A stretch of DNA of 64,000 nucleotides. Origin: Plazaster borealis (taxonomy: Eukaryota > Echinodermata > Asteroidea > Forcipulatida > Labidiasteridae). Position 1 is the stretch's first letter; each line of letters opens with the position of its first letter. The stretch spans positions 5,026,488 to 5,090,487 of the forward strand of contig CM037474.1 of the NCBI GenBank assembly GCA_021014325.1, in the 5' to 3' direction. The notes under the pieces are model-generated. The model was given only the letters and a program-made list of their open reading frames with translations, was not told where the DNA came from and did not search any database. The position numbers and the translations under genes were made by a program. Positions 20,445-32,248 of this stretch are shown here, in pieces.

Positions 20445-21527
20445 CTATAACTCTTTTGTTTTGCGTTTATACCATACGTTCTTTTGACTGGTAAGCAGTT
20501 TGCAACAGCTAATTCAATTTTCTCACTCATACTTCATATGTTAATTTGGAGTCAACATTTTATTAAATCACTTTTGTTTGTTGTTGTTTACAGGTCTGAA
20601 ACGAATACAAGTTACCTTATAAATAGACGTTATATATTCACATCATCTCAACGCCATCTTGTGGCCATGTCACATGAGTAAAATTACAGACAATCTCAAA
20701 GAACAGAGATCGTTCATATTCTATAATAATAACAATATAATAACACTTTGTGAGGCTAATCATCCTTTACTCGCAGCTGAGAAGCTGAACTGCGAAGGAC
20801 GTGGCTACAGGGTTTTCAAGCTGCTGGCATGTGAGGGCGCCCTTTGCAGCCAGCCACATCAACTCATATATGAACACCGAGCACAGCCAGAGATCGAAAG
20901 TGTTTGATTTTACCACAAGAAAAATCCTTGTGGCATAGGAGAGAACCAACGCACAACTTTACTCACGTATGTCCTCAGTCGGGAATTGAACCAGGGCCAC
21001 ATTGTTGAGAGCCGAGCACTTTACGCCACCCATGCCACTCAACTTGTTATTTTCAAATAATTCTCTACTGGATAGTAAGATACTGATAGAAAAATAACAG
21101 CGATGTTGTTGAAACCCCTCAGCCCTTACTACGTTTTAGCTAACCAAAGGTGAAGTTACATTCACACACACTCAAAAAATAAATGAACACATTTAACAAA
21201 AAATGTATTATTCACATCTAAAAAGGAAGACATATGAACTCTTTAAACAAGTAGGTTGTGCAGGTTTTAGTAGCCCACAGGGCAAGTTAAGAAGTGGTGT
21301 TTACAAGCCCGTAGCAGTTTTTACTCGACAACGTATGCCGGGGTAGTGTTAAGGGTGAGCTCTGAGGTAAAACAATGATGAAATAATGGAAATATACAAC
21401 TGCTATGTACGCGCAGCGAACAGGATGGCCCAAGGAGGAAGTCTTTAAACCTCCATGAGAGAGGGCTCTCTACTGCAGTGACGTCAAATGCAAGAAAGTC
21501 TATATGGTATTCACAAAACCAACTCAC

Positions 21528-21648
21528 CTGGTTACAGTCGTGGACAGTGATATCAAAGGATGGGAAGAGAGTTGGAATATTCTGATCTACATCGAAAGCC
21601 AGCCTGTACAAATCACGCTCGCTGAAGGTGCCGTTTACAATGTGCATT
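21528..21648 (-). CDS. STAB-like: Stabilin-like exon 24: FAS1-3 middle
   Basis: The 121-bp exon, phase 2 to 0, encodes KMHIVNGTFSERDLYRLAFD and the strand FDITVHDCNQ. It holds the 'H(I/V)V' element of FAS1-3. Acceptor CTCTAG, donor CAG|GTGAGT. Confidence 0.92.
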
Positions 21649-21774
21649 CTAGAGAAGAAGAAAAAATAAGGAAATTGCCAAGTTTGAAAATTTCAAAGTA
21701 AAACAGCATTTTGTTTCGCACCATAAATAATAATAACAACAACTGGATTTATGTAGCGCCAAGTTACCAAAGGA

Positions 21775-22005
21775 TGCAAGGCGTTTGAAGGCAGGATATA
21801 CTTTTGGTAATTGTCAAAGGCCAGTATCCTCACTTGGGGTAATCCGACATATGCATAAAATAACAAACATGTCAACATTTTGGCTCAATTTGTCATCGAA
21901 GTTGCAAGAAAATAATGAAAGAACGTTTCTAACAATGTTTTTAAAATATCAACAGCCCTCCAGTGCTCAGTACCAAGTAAGTTTTTATGGTGAAAGACAA
22001 AAGTA
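21775..22005. repeat. TTAA-type MITE family B fragment
   Basis: Contains TTTTGGTAATTGTCAAAGGC, CATATGCATAAAATAACAAA and TTTGTCATCGAAGTTGCAAG, the family B right half. Left border unclear. Confidence 0.65.
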
Positions 22006-22189
22006 ATGGGGACAACCAGCTACAAGTTGGAGATAAGGTGAATCTTCAAACCCTTTTTGAAGGAAAAAAAAATCAGTCTTAGCATTTTTAATGGGGACAG
22101 GAAGACCGTTCCCTAGGCGGGGGGCAGCAGTGGAAAAAGCGCCGTCACCGGCTAGTTTGCGTGACTTGTTCACCATGAGGGCGCTCTAC

Positions 22190-22335
22190 CAACCGAGCAG
22201 ACAAAGATATTGACAAAATAGGGAGACCACCAACATTAGGGCCAGATAGCTCAGTTGGTAGAGAGCTGGCACGTTAATCCAGAGGTTGCAGGTTCAAGTC
22301 CCGCTCTAGTCAATTTTGTCTTTGTTCGACCCAAA
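22190..22335 (+). mobile_element. SINE-N copy, 5'-truncated
   Basis: tRNA-like core GCCAGATAGCTCAGTTGGTA plus downstream CAATTTTGTCTTTGTTCGAC; ends about 130 bp from exon 23. Confidence 0.75.
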
Positions 22336-22466
22336 ATAATTTAAAGTTATAACATTTCTCATATGACCAGTGTAGTATCTTGCAGGCCGTGAAATGCAAT
22401 GGAATGAACGTGGCCGATTTTTGGTAAACAAGTTGACAAGGTGTTTATAAACACAAAGATCCTTAC

Positions 22467-22597
22467 TTGACAATCTCAGTTGCTCGATGGGGTGTGATGA
22501 CATCACCGGATCTTAAAAAATGGTTTATGGCTTCATTGGTCGGAGCGAAGAGAGTCAAAGACGGATATGTAGCAAGATACCTGTCCATCTCAGCCGT
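22467..22597 (-). CDS. STAB-like: Stabilin-like exon 23: FAS1-3 start
   Basis: The 131-bp exon, phase 0 to 2, encodes MDRYLATYPSLTLFAPTNEA and INHFLRSGDV, the H1 box of FAS1-3. Acceptor GTTCAAG, donor TCAA|GTAAGG. A 49-bp minisatellite begins about 75 bp upstream of the acceptor. Confidence 0.93.
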
Positions 22598-22671
22598 CTT
22601 GAACAAAAAAGGTTAGAATTAGATGGGAAATAAACGAAATCCAAACAGAGTGGATATTTTAAAACATTAAA

Positions 22672-23222
22672 GGCAGTAGGCATCCTACATAAATTCAAAT
22701 TGATTGATTTTGAGGCAGTAGGGGTCCTACCTAAAGTATATTAGTTGATTTTGGAGGATTGAGGCAGTAGGGATCCTAAATAAGCTCATACTGGTTGACT
22801 TTGGAGGATTGCGGCAGTAGGGGTCCTACATAAACTTGTATCAGTTGATTTTGGAGGATTGAGGCAGTAGGGATCCTACATAAACTCATATTGGTTGATT
22901 TTGGAGGATTGAGGCAGTAGGGATCCTACATAAACTCATATTGGTTGCTTTTGGAGGATTGAGGAAGTAGGGATCCTACATAAACTCATGCTGGTTGATT
23001 GTTGAGGAGATTGAGGCAGTAGGTATCCTACATAAACTCATATCGGTTGATTATGGAAGATTGAGGAAGTAGGGATTCTACATAAACTCATATCGGTTGA
23101 TTTTGGAGGATTTAGGCAGTAGGGATCCCACATAAACTCTTATCAATTGATTTTTTAGGATTGAGGCAGTAGGGGTCCTACATAAACTCATATCGGTTGA
23201 CTTTTGAGGATTGAGGTAGTTT
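22672..23222. repeat. 49-bp minisatellite
   Basis: About eleven units with GATTGAGGCAGTAGGGATCC and TACATAAACTCATAT, with single-base variants. It begins ~75 bp upstream of the exon 23 acceptor but does not contain exon sequence. Confidence 0.9.
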
Positions 23223-23435
23223 AATTTTTACTATTATCATTACCATTATCAGCTCATAGAATCTTCCCAATTGCTGCATTTTGGATACCTCCTACAATAA
23301 AACAAAAAACAAGCAATCATACAAAAAGAAAACATTTTATACTTAAATCATCATTCTAATTTTGTTTTTCTATTGAAAAGCAAAATTGCAACATGAGTAT
23401 AAAAAGACATGAAGTCAGTGTTCAATTTAAACTAT

Positions 23436-23700
23436 TTGGGGTTGAACAAAGAAAAATTGACTAGAGCAGGATTTGAACCAATGACCTCCGGATTAACGTG
23501 CCGGTGCTCTACCAACTGAGCTATCTAGCCCTATGTTGGCGGTCTCCCTATTTTGTCAATATCTTTGTTCGGGGGTGCCAGTCAGAAGCCATGCAACCGT
23601 AAACTGCCGTGTAGCCAGGGATCAAACTTAAGTTTATGATACAACCTCGGAAGCAGCACCCCAGGGGATCACCTTAGGGATGCAATTTTTAAAAAGTCGC
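23436..23700 (-). mobile_element. SINE-N copy
   Basis: Reverse-complement copy with ACCAACTGAGCTATCTAGCC and the CAATATCTTTGTTCGGGGG body. Confidence 0.78.
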
Positions 23701-23930
23701 ATCCCCTCAAGGTGAGATCAATCACCCCTTGGAACGAGGTTGGCCTCCAAGTTACTGGAAAAATTGCCCCATTTAACAAGGCCTTTCAAAACATTTTTCT
23801 ACTGGAATCCCAAACAGTTTTCAAGAAACTTCCGTAATTATTTTCCAGGGGACTTCTGTAATGATTTTCAAGTGGGCTTCCCTATTTATTTTTTTCCATG
23901 GTCCCTTATAGTTTGAAGTGTAAGACATAC

Positions 23931-24026
23931 CATCGGTAAGCTTTGAAAACAGCGGAAACCATCGCCGCCGTATCCATCTCTACACTGACAATCACTGGTA
24001 CCCGGCCCTGTTTGAACACAATCAGC
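23931..24026 (-). CDS. STAB-like: Stabilin-like exon 22: last EGF of module 2
   Basis: The 96-bp exon, phase 0 to 0, encodes ADCVQTGPGTSDCQCRDGY and GGDGFRCFQSLPM. The GTCQC..GYGGDGF.C pattern is the EGF before a FAS1 domain. Acceptor TTTAAG, donor ATG|GTATGT. Confidence 0.9.
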
Positions 24027-24124
24027 CTTAAAGATACAAAGAAAAAAGAAAGGGAGAAAAAAAAACAGGTGTGAAATTGTTTACAAATAACATTAACTGT
24101 GTCAATACAGACCATCAACCTTGG

Positions 24125-24295
24125 CATAAGTGCACTGGGTTATTTCAAGTGCATTACACAACACACAGGACCAAAAGCTTTACGTCCCATCCGAAGGATG
24201 CACCAATAATGGTTAAGTGTCTTGCTTAAGGACACAAGTGTCACGATCGGGACTCGAACCCACACTCTGCTGAACAGAAACACCTGAGCCTGAGA
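24125..24295 (-). mobile_element. SINE-L fragment
   Basis: Complement of the SINE-L central part: GGGACTCGAACCCACACTC, GTGTCTTGCTTAAGGACACA. The head is truncated by family B sequence at 24297. Confidence 0.75.
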
Positions 24296-24296
24296 A

Positions 24297-24515
24297 AGGC
24301 TTCTTGCATGAAGTCTTTTTCAGATTCAAATTTTTGGGTGAAAAATTACCCCTCTCTCTGTCTCTCTAAAACTACATTACTTCAAAGGGGGTCGTTTCTA
24401 ACAAGGTTTTATAATATCAACAGCTCTCCAGTGCTCTTTACCAAGTAAGTTTTTATTTATGGTCATAAACTTGTGGTGTAAATACCAAAAGTACACCCTG
24501 CCTTCAACATCACTG
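24297..24515. repeat. TTAA-type MITE family B fragment
   Basis: Contains CTTCTTGCATGAAGTC, ATAATATCAACAGCTC, TACCAAGTAAG. Its right border merges into the next minisatellite. Confidence 0.55.
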
Positions 24516-24519
24516 ATAA

Positions 24520-24960
24520 GTGAAATCTCTTTGTGGGGAAGTATTGCTTCTTGAAATTCCTCTTTGAGGTAGTATTGTTCTTTTGAATCTCCTCGTTGTA
24601 GCATTGTACCTTGAAATATCTTTGTGGGGTAGCATTGTTCCTTGAAATATCTTTGTGGGGTAGAATTGTTCTTTTGAATCTCCTCTTTGAGGTAGTCTTG
24701 TTTCTTGAAATCTCTTTGTGGGGTTGTATTGTTTCCTGAAATCTCTTTGTGGGGTAGTATCGTTTCCTCAAATGTCTTTGTGGGGTAGTATTGTCTTGTT
24801 TCTTGAAATCTCTTTGTGGGGTAGTATTGTTTCCTGAAATGTCTTTGTGGGGTAGTATCGTTTCCTGAAATCTCTTTGTGGGGCAGTATTGCTTCTTGAA
24901 ATCTCTTCATGCAGTAGTATTGTTTCTTGAAATCTCTTTGTTGGGTAGTTTTGCTCTCAT
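24520..24960. repeat. ~31-bp minisatellite
   Basis: About fourteen variable units of the form TGAAATCTCTTTGTGGGG followed by TAGTATTGTTTCC. Confidence 0.88.
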
Positions 24961-25082
24961 TGTTCGAGCACCCTGTAATTCGGTTTGTGTAAAGAGCACA
25001 CTTTCTTGCGAGATGTTAAAACCATTAACCTCCTCTGACTTCCTCTTCAGGTTTCTATTGTTTTTGGATCGTTACTGTTTAC

Positions 25083-25181
25083 CTGGGCATGGCATCCACC
25101 GTTGGTCATCAGCAGACACGGATTGATGGGTTCACAATAGCTCCCGTTTCCATAGTAACCAAGGTTACAGTAGCACTGACT
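25083..25181 (-). CDS. STAB-like: Stabilin-like exon 21: EGF
   Basis: The 99-bp exon, phase 0 to 0, encodes SQCYCNLGYYGNGSYCEPIN and PCLLMTNGGCHAQ, in the same 'half EGF plus half EGF' pattern as exon 39. Acceptor TTTTCAG, donor CAG|GTAAAC. Confidence 0.92.
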
Positions 25182-25849
25182 CTGAAAATAAAAAAACAAA
25201 AGTAACAATTTAAATCGTGGTGTTTTGAGTTTACATGAAATAAGCGTCAATGTGCCATTTTAGGGGTGACTCAAATGGATTGAAACGACCGTCAGACTAA
25301 AGACACTCTGAGCTTTTCCTGAAGACAAACAGATTATACTGGTCGAAACATCGAGACCTACCTTGCCCTAAGTTCTTAAGGAGCACAGATAAATTAAGAA
25401 CGCGTTCACAAACGTGCCGACGCGTGGCTGCACGGAGTCATTCCAAATTTGCCGGCCCCGTGCAACCATTGGATTTGCGCTCCAGTGATTATTAGGTTCT
25501 CTCATTATCGAACTCTATTGTTGGTGCCTTTTGTTGGTCAGATAACATGGACAAGGCAGCTCGAAAGTACCCCACAAAGGTGTGAAGGATTAGTGTTTGC
25601 AGTCAATGGTTTATCTAGTACACCGATTATAACTACACACTGACATTTGGCTTGGCCAACAATATTGTTCCTTTGTGATACAGTGAGTCTCCGTCAAGAC
25701 TGGACCATTGCAGAAGATGGCGTTCCTATGCGTGACACTGGGTGGGTTTTATTTTGTTTGAGCTTGCACGCATAGGACTGCGTCGGATTGCAACCGTGCC
25801 CGTGACATAATTTATCCATGGTCCCTTATCCAACACACCACTTTCTCAA

Positions 25850-26061
25850 AGAAGAGAATACCACAAGAAACCCGAGAAACGATTCATGCAGGAATCGTTT
25901 CTCAGATTGTTTTTGGGGAGAACAAGTATCCAAACCATATTACTTCGAAGGGAATCCTCTCTCAAAATAGTTTTAAACTATCAACAGCTGCAGTGCTTCT
26001 CACCAAGTAAGTACTTAAGATAATTAATTTTTGAAGTATTTACCCATCTACGACCCTGCCT
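25850..26061. repeat. TTAA-type MITE fragment
   Basis: Carries GAGAAACGATTCATGCAGGA, CAACAGCTGCAGTGC and the end CGACCCTGCC followed by TTTAAA. Ends about 25 bp from exon 20. Confidence 0.6.
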
Positions 26062-26087
26062 TTAAAATAAGAAGTAATTAGTCTTAC

Positions 26088-26246
26088 CCAGCCAGGTCTG
26101 ATGTATGCACAGATAGCTCCATCTCCACACCCTCCCCTGTCTTCAGACTGGCAGGGATCTATTGCAGTACATGCATAGCCATCTCCTGACCATCCACTGT
26201 TACATGTGCAGGTATTTAACCCTGGGCCAGTGTAGGAGCAGACAGC
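26088..26246 (-). CDS. STAB-like: Stabilin-like exon 20: EGF
   Basis: The 159-bp exon, phase 0 to 0, encodes AVCSYTGPGLNTCTCNSGW, SGDGYACTAIDPCQSED and GGCGDGAICAYIRPGW: the end of one EGF and most of the next. Exons 20-22 all break at the same place inside the EGF fold. Confidence 0.92.
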
Positions 26247-26269
26247 CTTCATGCAAAAGAAAAACCAAA

Positions 26270-26575
26270 TATAATATTCTTTATCCCCGATGCAAATTTA
26301 ACATCTAATAAATTGTCGCGGTCCCCGCTGCTAAAATAAAGGATTCAAACTGCCTCTAGCTACCGGGCAATCTCGGTGGTCTAGTTGGTAAGACATCTGC
26401 TCTAGAATGGCAAAGGTCGTGGGTTCGAATACCACCCGAGTAATATGCCTGTGATTTTTTCACAGGACTCGGGAAAGTACTGAGTATACAGTGCTTTACA
26501 CACATCGGTGTACGGGTAAAACCATATATAATATTCTTTATCCCCGATGCAAATTTAACATCTATTAAAAACCAT
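26270..26575 (+). mobile_element. SINE-S copy
   Basis: The best-preserved copy: head CGGGCAATCTCGGTGGTCTA, B-box GTGGGTTCGAATACC, then CACAGGACTCGGGAAAGTAC and the tail ATTCTTTATCCCCGATGCA, which also occurs upstream at 26275. Confidence 0.82.
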
Positions 26576-26719
26576 ATAGTTGTTTTTAATAACCTTAGTT
26601 TTCCTTTCTCTGTTTCCGATTTACTGACCTAATTGTGCACACTCATCAAATCTTTAAGTTGTTACATCACTTAAAAAAATTCAGAGCCACCACAGATCTT
26701 AAAAAGATATTTCTATTTC

Positions 26720-26900
26720 TGCTACAAACCTCTCTAGATTGTGAGTTGTTACACCACCAGCTCTTGTCAGAGCCAACACAACTCATAAGAGATATTTCCA
26801 TGGTGCTACCACAAACCTCTCTAGATTGTGAGTTGTTACACCACCAGCTCTTGTCAGAGCCAACACAACTCATAAGAGATATTTCCATGGTGCTACCACA
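26720..26900. repeat. 87-bp tandem duplication
   Basis: Two almost perfect units beginning ACAAACCTCTCTAGATTGTG, preceded by a degenerate third. Confidence 0.88.
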
Positions 26901-27021
26901 AACTTCTCAAATGATATTCCCACTGTGAAAAGTCTAAAATTCTACTGGGTGACATTTATTGAAATGTTTAAACTTGTCCATGGTTCTTAGATGAGGAAGA
27001 CAGAGTCCTCCCGACACCCAC

Positions 27022-27115
27022 CTCTTGGTCGCAGTTTCCGCGTTCTGGTGAGGTACAATGGTCGACTGGCTCACAATGAAGACCTGATCCAAGATACCCG
27101 GCCTGGCAAACACAA
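27022..27115 (-). CDS. STAB-like: Stabilin-like exon 19: EGF
   Basis: The 94-bp exon, phase 2 to 0, encodes SCVCQAGYLGSGLHCEPV and DHCTSPERGNCDQE. The acceptor TTGTTTAG has a long pyrimidine tract; the donor is GAG|GTGGGT. Confidence 0.9.
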
Positions 27116-27424
27116 CTAAACAAATTAAGAGAGAAACAAACAAAAAAATTCATCAGTCTCTATGGAGTGGATGTTGATCAATAAATTTGGAGAAATCAGG
27201 TTGGTTCAGTGATTTCTTTCCCTGCCCTCTACCTCTGTGGACCCAGGTTCGAATCCCACCTCAGACCAAAGCCTTGCATGTGGACTGGGTTTTTAGTCCC
27301 TACCTGATTGCATGGGTTTTCCCCATTTTGGGTTTCATTTCCTTGTTTAGTTTTCAGTACAGTTAATGACTAAAATACAAAAATCATAAAAACAAGAACA
27401 AGGCTGAATAGCCAATCATTCAAT

Positions 27425-28015
27425 ACAGAACTCTTTGCTTGTTGTTTATTTACCACCATAACCTTGTTTATTTACCGTCACGGCCTTGTTTATTTACCAA
27501 CATGGCCTTGTTTATTTACCACCATAACCTTTCTTATTTACCATCACGACCTTGATTATTTATCACCATGACCTTGTTCATTTACCGCCATGACCTTGTT
27601 TATTTACCACCATGACCTTGTTTATTTACCACCAGGACCTTGTTTATTTACATGACCTTGTTTTTTACCACCATAACCTTGCTTATTAACCACCATAACC
27701 TTGCTTATTTACCACCATAACCTTGCTTATTTACCACCATGACCTTGTTCATTTACCACCATAACCTTGCTTATTTAACACCACGACCTTGCTTATTTAA
27801 CCCCACGACCTTGTTTATTTACCGCCATGACATTGTTTATTTACCATCAAAACCTTTCTTACCACAACGACCATGTTCATTTACCACCATGACCTTGTTT
27901 ATTTAACACAACGACCTTGTTTATTTAACACAACGACCTTGTTTATTTACCACCATAACCTTACTTACCACCACAACCATGTTCATTTACCAGTACAACC
28001 TTTTTTATTTACCAG
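27425..28015. repeat. 22-23-bp minisatellite
   Basis: About 25 units of ACCTTGTTTATTTACCACC with CATG or CATA linkers. It ends 56 bp from the exon 18 donor. Confidence 0.9.
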
Positions 28016-28070
28016 AGCTAGTTATTTCTACAAATAGATTTCTACAAATAGAAACTGCTTTATCTTGTAC

Positions 28071-28248
28071 CTTAATTCACTTCCAGAGGACTCACAAACA
28101 GCATGTTCATGACAAACATGAAACTCGTGTCCGCAGCCCCCAATGGGAATATTACAGCTGGGTCCAGTGTAACCGTAGTCGCATCCTCCGATACACTGTC
28201 CCGTACCCGTCGGTCCGCTGTCACATATCCCATTGATGCAAGTACACG
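28071..28248 (-). CDS. STAB-like: Stabilin-like exon 18: EGF repeats
   Basis: The 178-bp exon, phase 1 to 2, encodes TCTCINGICDSGPTGTGQC, GGCDYGYTGPSCNI and the first half of the next EGF (CHEHAVCESSG). It fuses what are separate exons (3 and 4 types) in module 1. The donor GTACAA is 56 bp from a 22-bp minisatellite. Confidence 0.9.
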
Positions 28249-28287
28249 CTGTCAAAGAGAGCATTATCATTGGTTATTATTATATGT

Positions 28288-28622
28288 TTCTGGTAATGAA
28301 ACCAAGGATGCCTCAAAAGTGATCGTAATCACTGTAGCTCGCAAGCCTCAGGAAACCTGTAAACAAGGGTGCTTGCTATGTGAACCAGAAATACCGGGGT
28401 TAACCCCTACTCTTCCATGATAAGTGTTCTGGGTTCTTTTACATGCATTACCAATCCTAGTACACAGGACCTACGGCTTAATGTCCCATCCAAAGGACAA
28501 AGCAATAATGGTAAAGTATCTTGCTCAAGGATACAAGTGTCATGACCGGGACTTCAACCCACACTCTGCTGATCAGAAACAACAGAGCTAGAGTCCAGTG
28601 CTTTTAACCGCAGGCCACAACA
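28288..28622 (-). mobile_element. SINE-L subfamily 3 copy
   Basis: Same structure and ends as 11850-12186 (GGTAATGAAACCAAGGATGC to the complement of a tRNA-like head). Confidence 0.75.
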
Positions 28623-29006
28623 CGATTATCGTCCATATGGCGTCGAAAGCTCAAACAGCGCCCTCACTGAGGTCATTGGAAGACCAATCCTTGGCTGAGA
28701 GTTGCGCGTAGCGCAGACACACATACACAGTTCCATTGTTTGACCACAGTGATGGCGGCCCATACAGGGAGTTTATAAGACTGTGCAAGTCTCGCGTGTA
28801 TGAACAATGAGAAAACAAGTCAAACGAAGACAGTATTTTTTTAGTGAATTTAATGATCTAGTCTGAAAAATGCAAGTGTTGAATTGATTTTACAGGAGAG
28901 CGCGGATGGGATAGATCCTCCCAAACCAACGGTTCCATAATTCTTTTTGCCAGCTTCTACTTTATGGGTTTTGGTTTTTTTTTGTCTAGAACTCGAAACT
29001 ACTTAC

Positions 29007-29115
29007 TTTGGTTACAACCAACTCCAAACAGGTTAGCATTACACAATTCACAGGCTGTGCCCTGGAAGCCTTCATCACATGTGCACATACCACTCCCAGA
29101 CCACCCATCTGCACA
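29007..29115 (-). CDS. STAB-like: Stabilin-like exon 17: rest of laminin-type EGF
   Basis: The 109-bp exon, phase 0 to 1, encodes CADGWSGSGMCTCDEGFQG and CELCNANLFGVGCNQ, which completes the EGF begun in exon 16. Acceptor ATGCAG, donor CAAA|GTAAGT. Confidence 0.9.
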
Positions 29116-30149
29116 CTGCATGAATACATCAATAATGAGGACAACATTGTCATAACATTGTTCCTACAAAACAAATGCTTTAAGGAACGTTACAGAACTG
29201 GTAATTAAAATTTTCTTTAAGATCACAGATCTACATAAAACTTACACGGTCTAATGATGATGCTGGTAGAAAACATCCCTAGAAATATTTCTGTCTGAAA
29301 TGCCATATTTGATGAGAAATAAATAAAACTAATTTCCGATTGGAGTTTATCGCTCATGAGCGTTTTATTCATGCATTGTATAACACATGCAAATGTGTAA
29401 TCGGTTTTTCACTATTTTCTCGTGACCCAGATGGCCGATCGATCTCAAACTTCTACAGGTTTGTCAGTTTATGTATATGGTGGATTATATAAAGTGCTTA
29501 CACTGCCAGCAACTGTTTTGTTAGCAAAAACCAATTATGTAATGTTCCTATAACCTTTTAGAGACCATAGCGGCCAGAAACGGCTTGTACCATAATGCCC
29601 AAAGCATCCGCTAATGGCTGCGAGATCTGACCTACTTCCACTCAACCAAAAAGGTCAAAGTAAAGGTCATGAACTGAATTTACATTTTCCAATGTTTCTC
29701 ATGTTAAAACATAGTACCTATAGATGTTTCTGAAACAAAACAAAATTGTTGGTTTAAATATTTGTTTTCGGACACTTATACGAGAACAAATTGCTTAAAA
29801 AAATCAACAACAAAAATAAGTCTGGGCGAATGGTGATGATTATACAGAAATAAATGGTCTCTAATGGGTTAAGAACTCATTACGTGAAACTCCCATAAGT
29901 ACCCAAACACTTTATTTAAAAAAACCAGTTTCATCCTGAATCTTTATCAGCTAATATTAGTAAAGAAGTTTTAAGACAAACACTGCACCCAAAATGGCAG
30001 ACGATGGACAGACTGACAGCTGTGTGTGACATCGGTGCAAGGGGTAAAAAAGAATGAAGTGACTCAAATGGTCTCCGGTCTGCAAATAACAACTTCTTGC
30101 TGTACCGAGATCGTACCAATAGATAGATTAGTAGGTTAATCTTTTCATA

Positions 30150-30571
30150 TAATAATAACACTAATAATAATATGCAGTTCTTATGTAGCACTTTATACTC
30201 CCGATGGGTTTCTCAAAGCACTCAGTATTTTTCCTACAAGGTAAAGTGGAGTTACGTGTTGAAGTATGAGACCTATTCCTTTACATAGCACCATGTAATG
30301 GTTTACAAGGTGCTGTGGCGCAATATGCAGCCAATCAAATCAGGAACACCGGGGCGAACCCCTTCTCTTGACAATAAGTGCACTGGGTTCTTTTACGTGC
30401 ATTACACAACACATGGGACCTACGGCTTAACGTCCCATCGGAAGGACGAAGCATGTGGTTAAGTGTCTTGCTTAAGGAAACAAGTGTCAGGACTGGGATT
30501 CGAACCCACACTCTGCTGATCAGAAATACCAGAGCTTGAGTTTGGTGTTCTTATCTCCTCGGCCACAACAC
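30150..30571 (-). mobile_element. SINE-L, full-length
   Basis: Nearly the same length and sequence as 13570-13987; tail of ATT repeats at 30150, head complement GGCCACAACAC at 30571. Confidence 0.85.
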
Positions 30572-31139
30572 GCCACCCTCTTGTCTGTGGATAAGTCTCC
30601 CCATAAATACTCGATCAAGCACATCTCTCGGCTCTTTCAAAATGGCTCTCAAAACTCACTACTACAATTTAGCGTACTTACACCAGAGTATATTTTCCCC
30701 TGCTTGTCAGACTGTACATATACATCTAGTATATTGGTTTTTTGTTCATTTGTTTTCTTTTTGCAGCGCCATGAGTGCCTTTTATTAAGTGGATGTCATA
30801 CCTGCCAACACTGAAACCTCAGAAATAGGAACACCCGTTTTACGAGTCCACAGATAGAGATGCAAGAAGTCGTGCGAGTAAAGCTTATTACATGTACACA
30901 TACAAATGATGTGTGTATTTAAAACAACGTACAAAAATCACTGTATCCCGTAAAAATATCTACTGTCGCAAGCAAATGCCACCCTCTTTTGCCAGAACTT
31001 TTTGATCTTGTTCATTGCTGTCTCTTGTCAGAAATAGGAATGTTCTGATTTCTTGCGGTCTGTAATCTCAAAAATCTGGACACTTCCAATTAAATCTGAA
31101 CAGTTGGCAGGTATGGGATGTGTGCGCTTTATAAGTATG

Positions 31140-31185
<46 letters not shown>

Positions 31186-31186
31186 G
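31140..31186. repeat. (ATT)n microsatellite beside a splice donor
   Basis: About fifteen ATT units ending 10 bp before the end of exon 16; on the transcript strand the donor GTACGTTATGC is followed at once by AAT repeats. Confidence 0.95.
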
Positions 31187-31196
31187 CATAACGTAC

Positions 31197-31283
31197 CAGT
31201 CCGTGACCTTTGCATGGTATAGCAAAACCTCCAGGGCAAGGAAGGCAATTCTCGCCGTAGAAACCAGGGCAACATTGTCGTAC
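31197..31283 (-). CDS. STAB-like: Stabilin-like exon 16: Cys-box end and start of laminin-type EGF
   Basis: The 87-bp exon, phase 0 to 0, encodes VRQCCPGFYGENCLPCPGG and PCKGHGL. Unlike modules 1 and 3 there is no intron before CPGG; instead the laminin-type EGF is split inside its second loop. The donor GTACGT is 10 bp from a (TTA)n microsatellite. Confidence 0.9.
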
Positions 31284-31969
31284 CTGTATAAGATGTAATA
31301 AGTTTAATACTAAATCTCATATTGACTTTATGATGACTATAGACCTTTACCATGCTGCCACAATCTTGGTCATGTTCCCTGTATCTAGTAACAGTAATGG
31401 ATGCTAATATTCATCATACAAAAAGGAACCAGACTATTGGCCCTTCGTACCTTGGTTTGGTTACCTTGATTTGAGTGTGAGAAAATCAAGATGGCCGCAC
31501 CATAATAAAGGTCTTATTGCTCAAATGGCTGTAATGATAAAAAATATGTTGTCATGTAAAATTTGAAATTATGCATGGCTTGGAACAGATAATAATAACA
31601 AATAAAGATAACTTGCCGTATAAAACACCAATTATCTTCAAAATAAACTTGGATCCTCAATTCTGATTGGTTGTTCCACGGCAACAACAGTGTGATATTA
31701 TACCATTTTGCTCGGTCCATATCCCACCCTGCACCATTGTAAACTCTGCATACTGCGCTATTAAAAGCTGCGCATCACGTTTGCTTAGAGATACATTCGG
31801 TGTCACACGAGCACTCGCGGAATACGGACAAATTTCTATTGCTTTTGCGTCCCATGTCCAACTCAAAATAAAGTGTCTTCCTCATAGATTTACACAATTT
31901 CCCCGACAGGACAGCATGACATAATGATGTAGAACATGGATTGGTTTATACCCTCTAATACTTTAGTTT

Positions 31970-32205
31970 TATCCTTCACACCGATGAGTGATAAATGCTG
32001 TATAAATGCTTGCCAAGTCCTGTGGAACAAAATTCTACAGGCTACTCAGATGAGATTCGAACCCACAACCATGCATTCTATAGAGTGTGGATTTGTGGCC
32101 TAGAATCACACTACAGTAGCCTGTAGGTTTTGGGTTTTTTGCAGGACTTAAAAAGCTTTGAGTATACAGTGCTTATCCCGCATCAGTGTTAAGGCTGAAA
32201 AAGCA
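31970..32205. repeat. Inverted pair of SINE-S tails
   Basis: Two SINE-S tail sequences face each other (AAGTCCTGTGG... and ...GCAGGACTTAAAAAGC, with TATACAGTGCTTATCC), forming an imperfect palindrome around 32090. Confidence 0.55.
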
Positions 32206-32248
32206 AAATAATGTTTTTCATTCCTCATGCAGTTGTTACATCAAACAA

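Noticed and set aside
24398..24910. 170-residue frame with repeated ISGNDTTPQRHF-type units
   Set aside because: It lies wholly in a ~31-bp minisatellite plus MITE sequence; there is no independent support.
27425..28015. CRISPR-like array
   Set aside because: Units are head-to-tail without unique spacers, inside a eukaryotic intron; it is a minisatellite.
28101..28420. Plus-strand 105-residue frame opposite exon 18
   Set aside because: It is the antisense shadow of a well-supported EGF exon plus SINE sequence.
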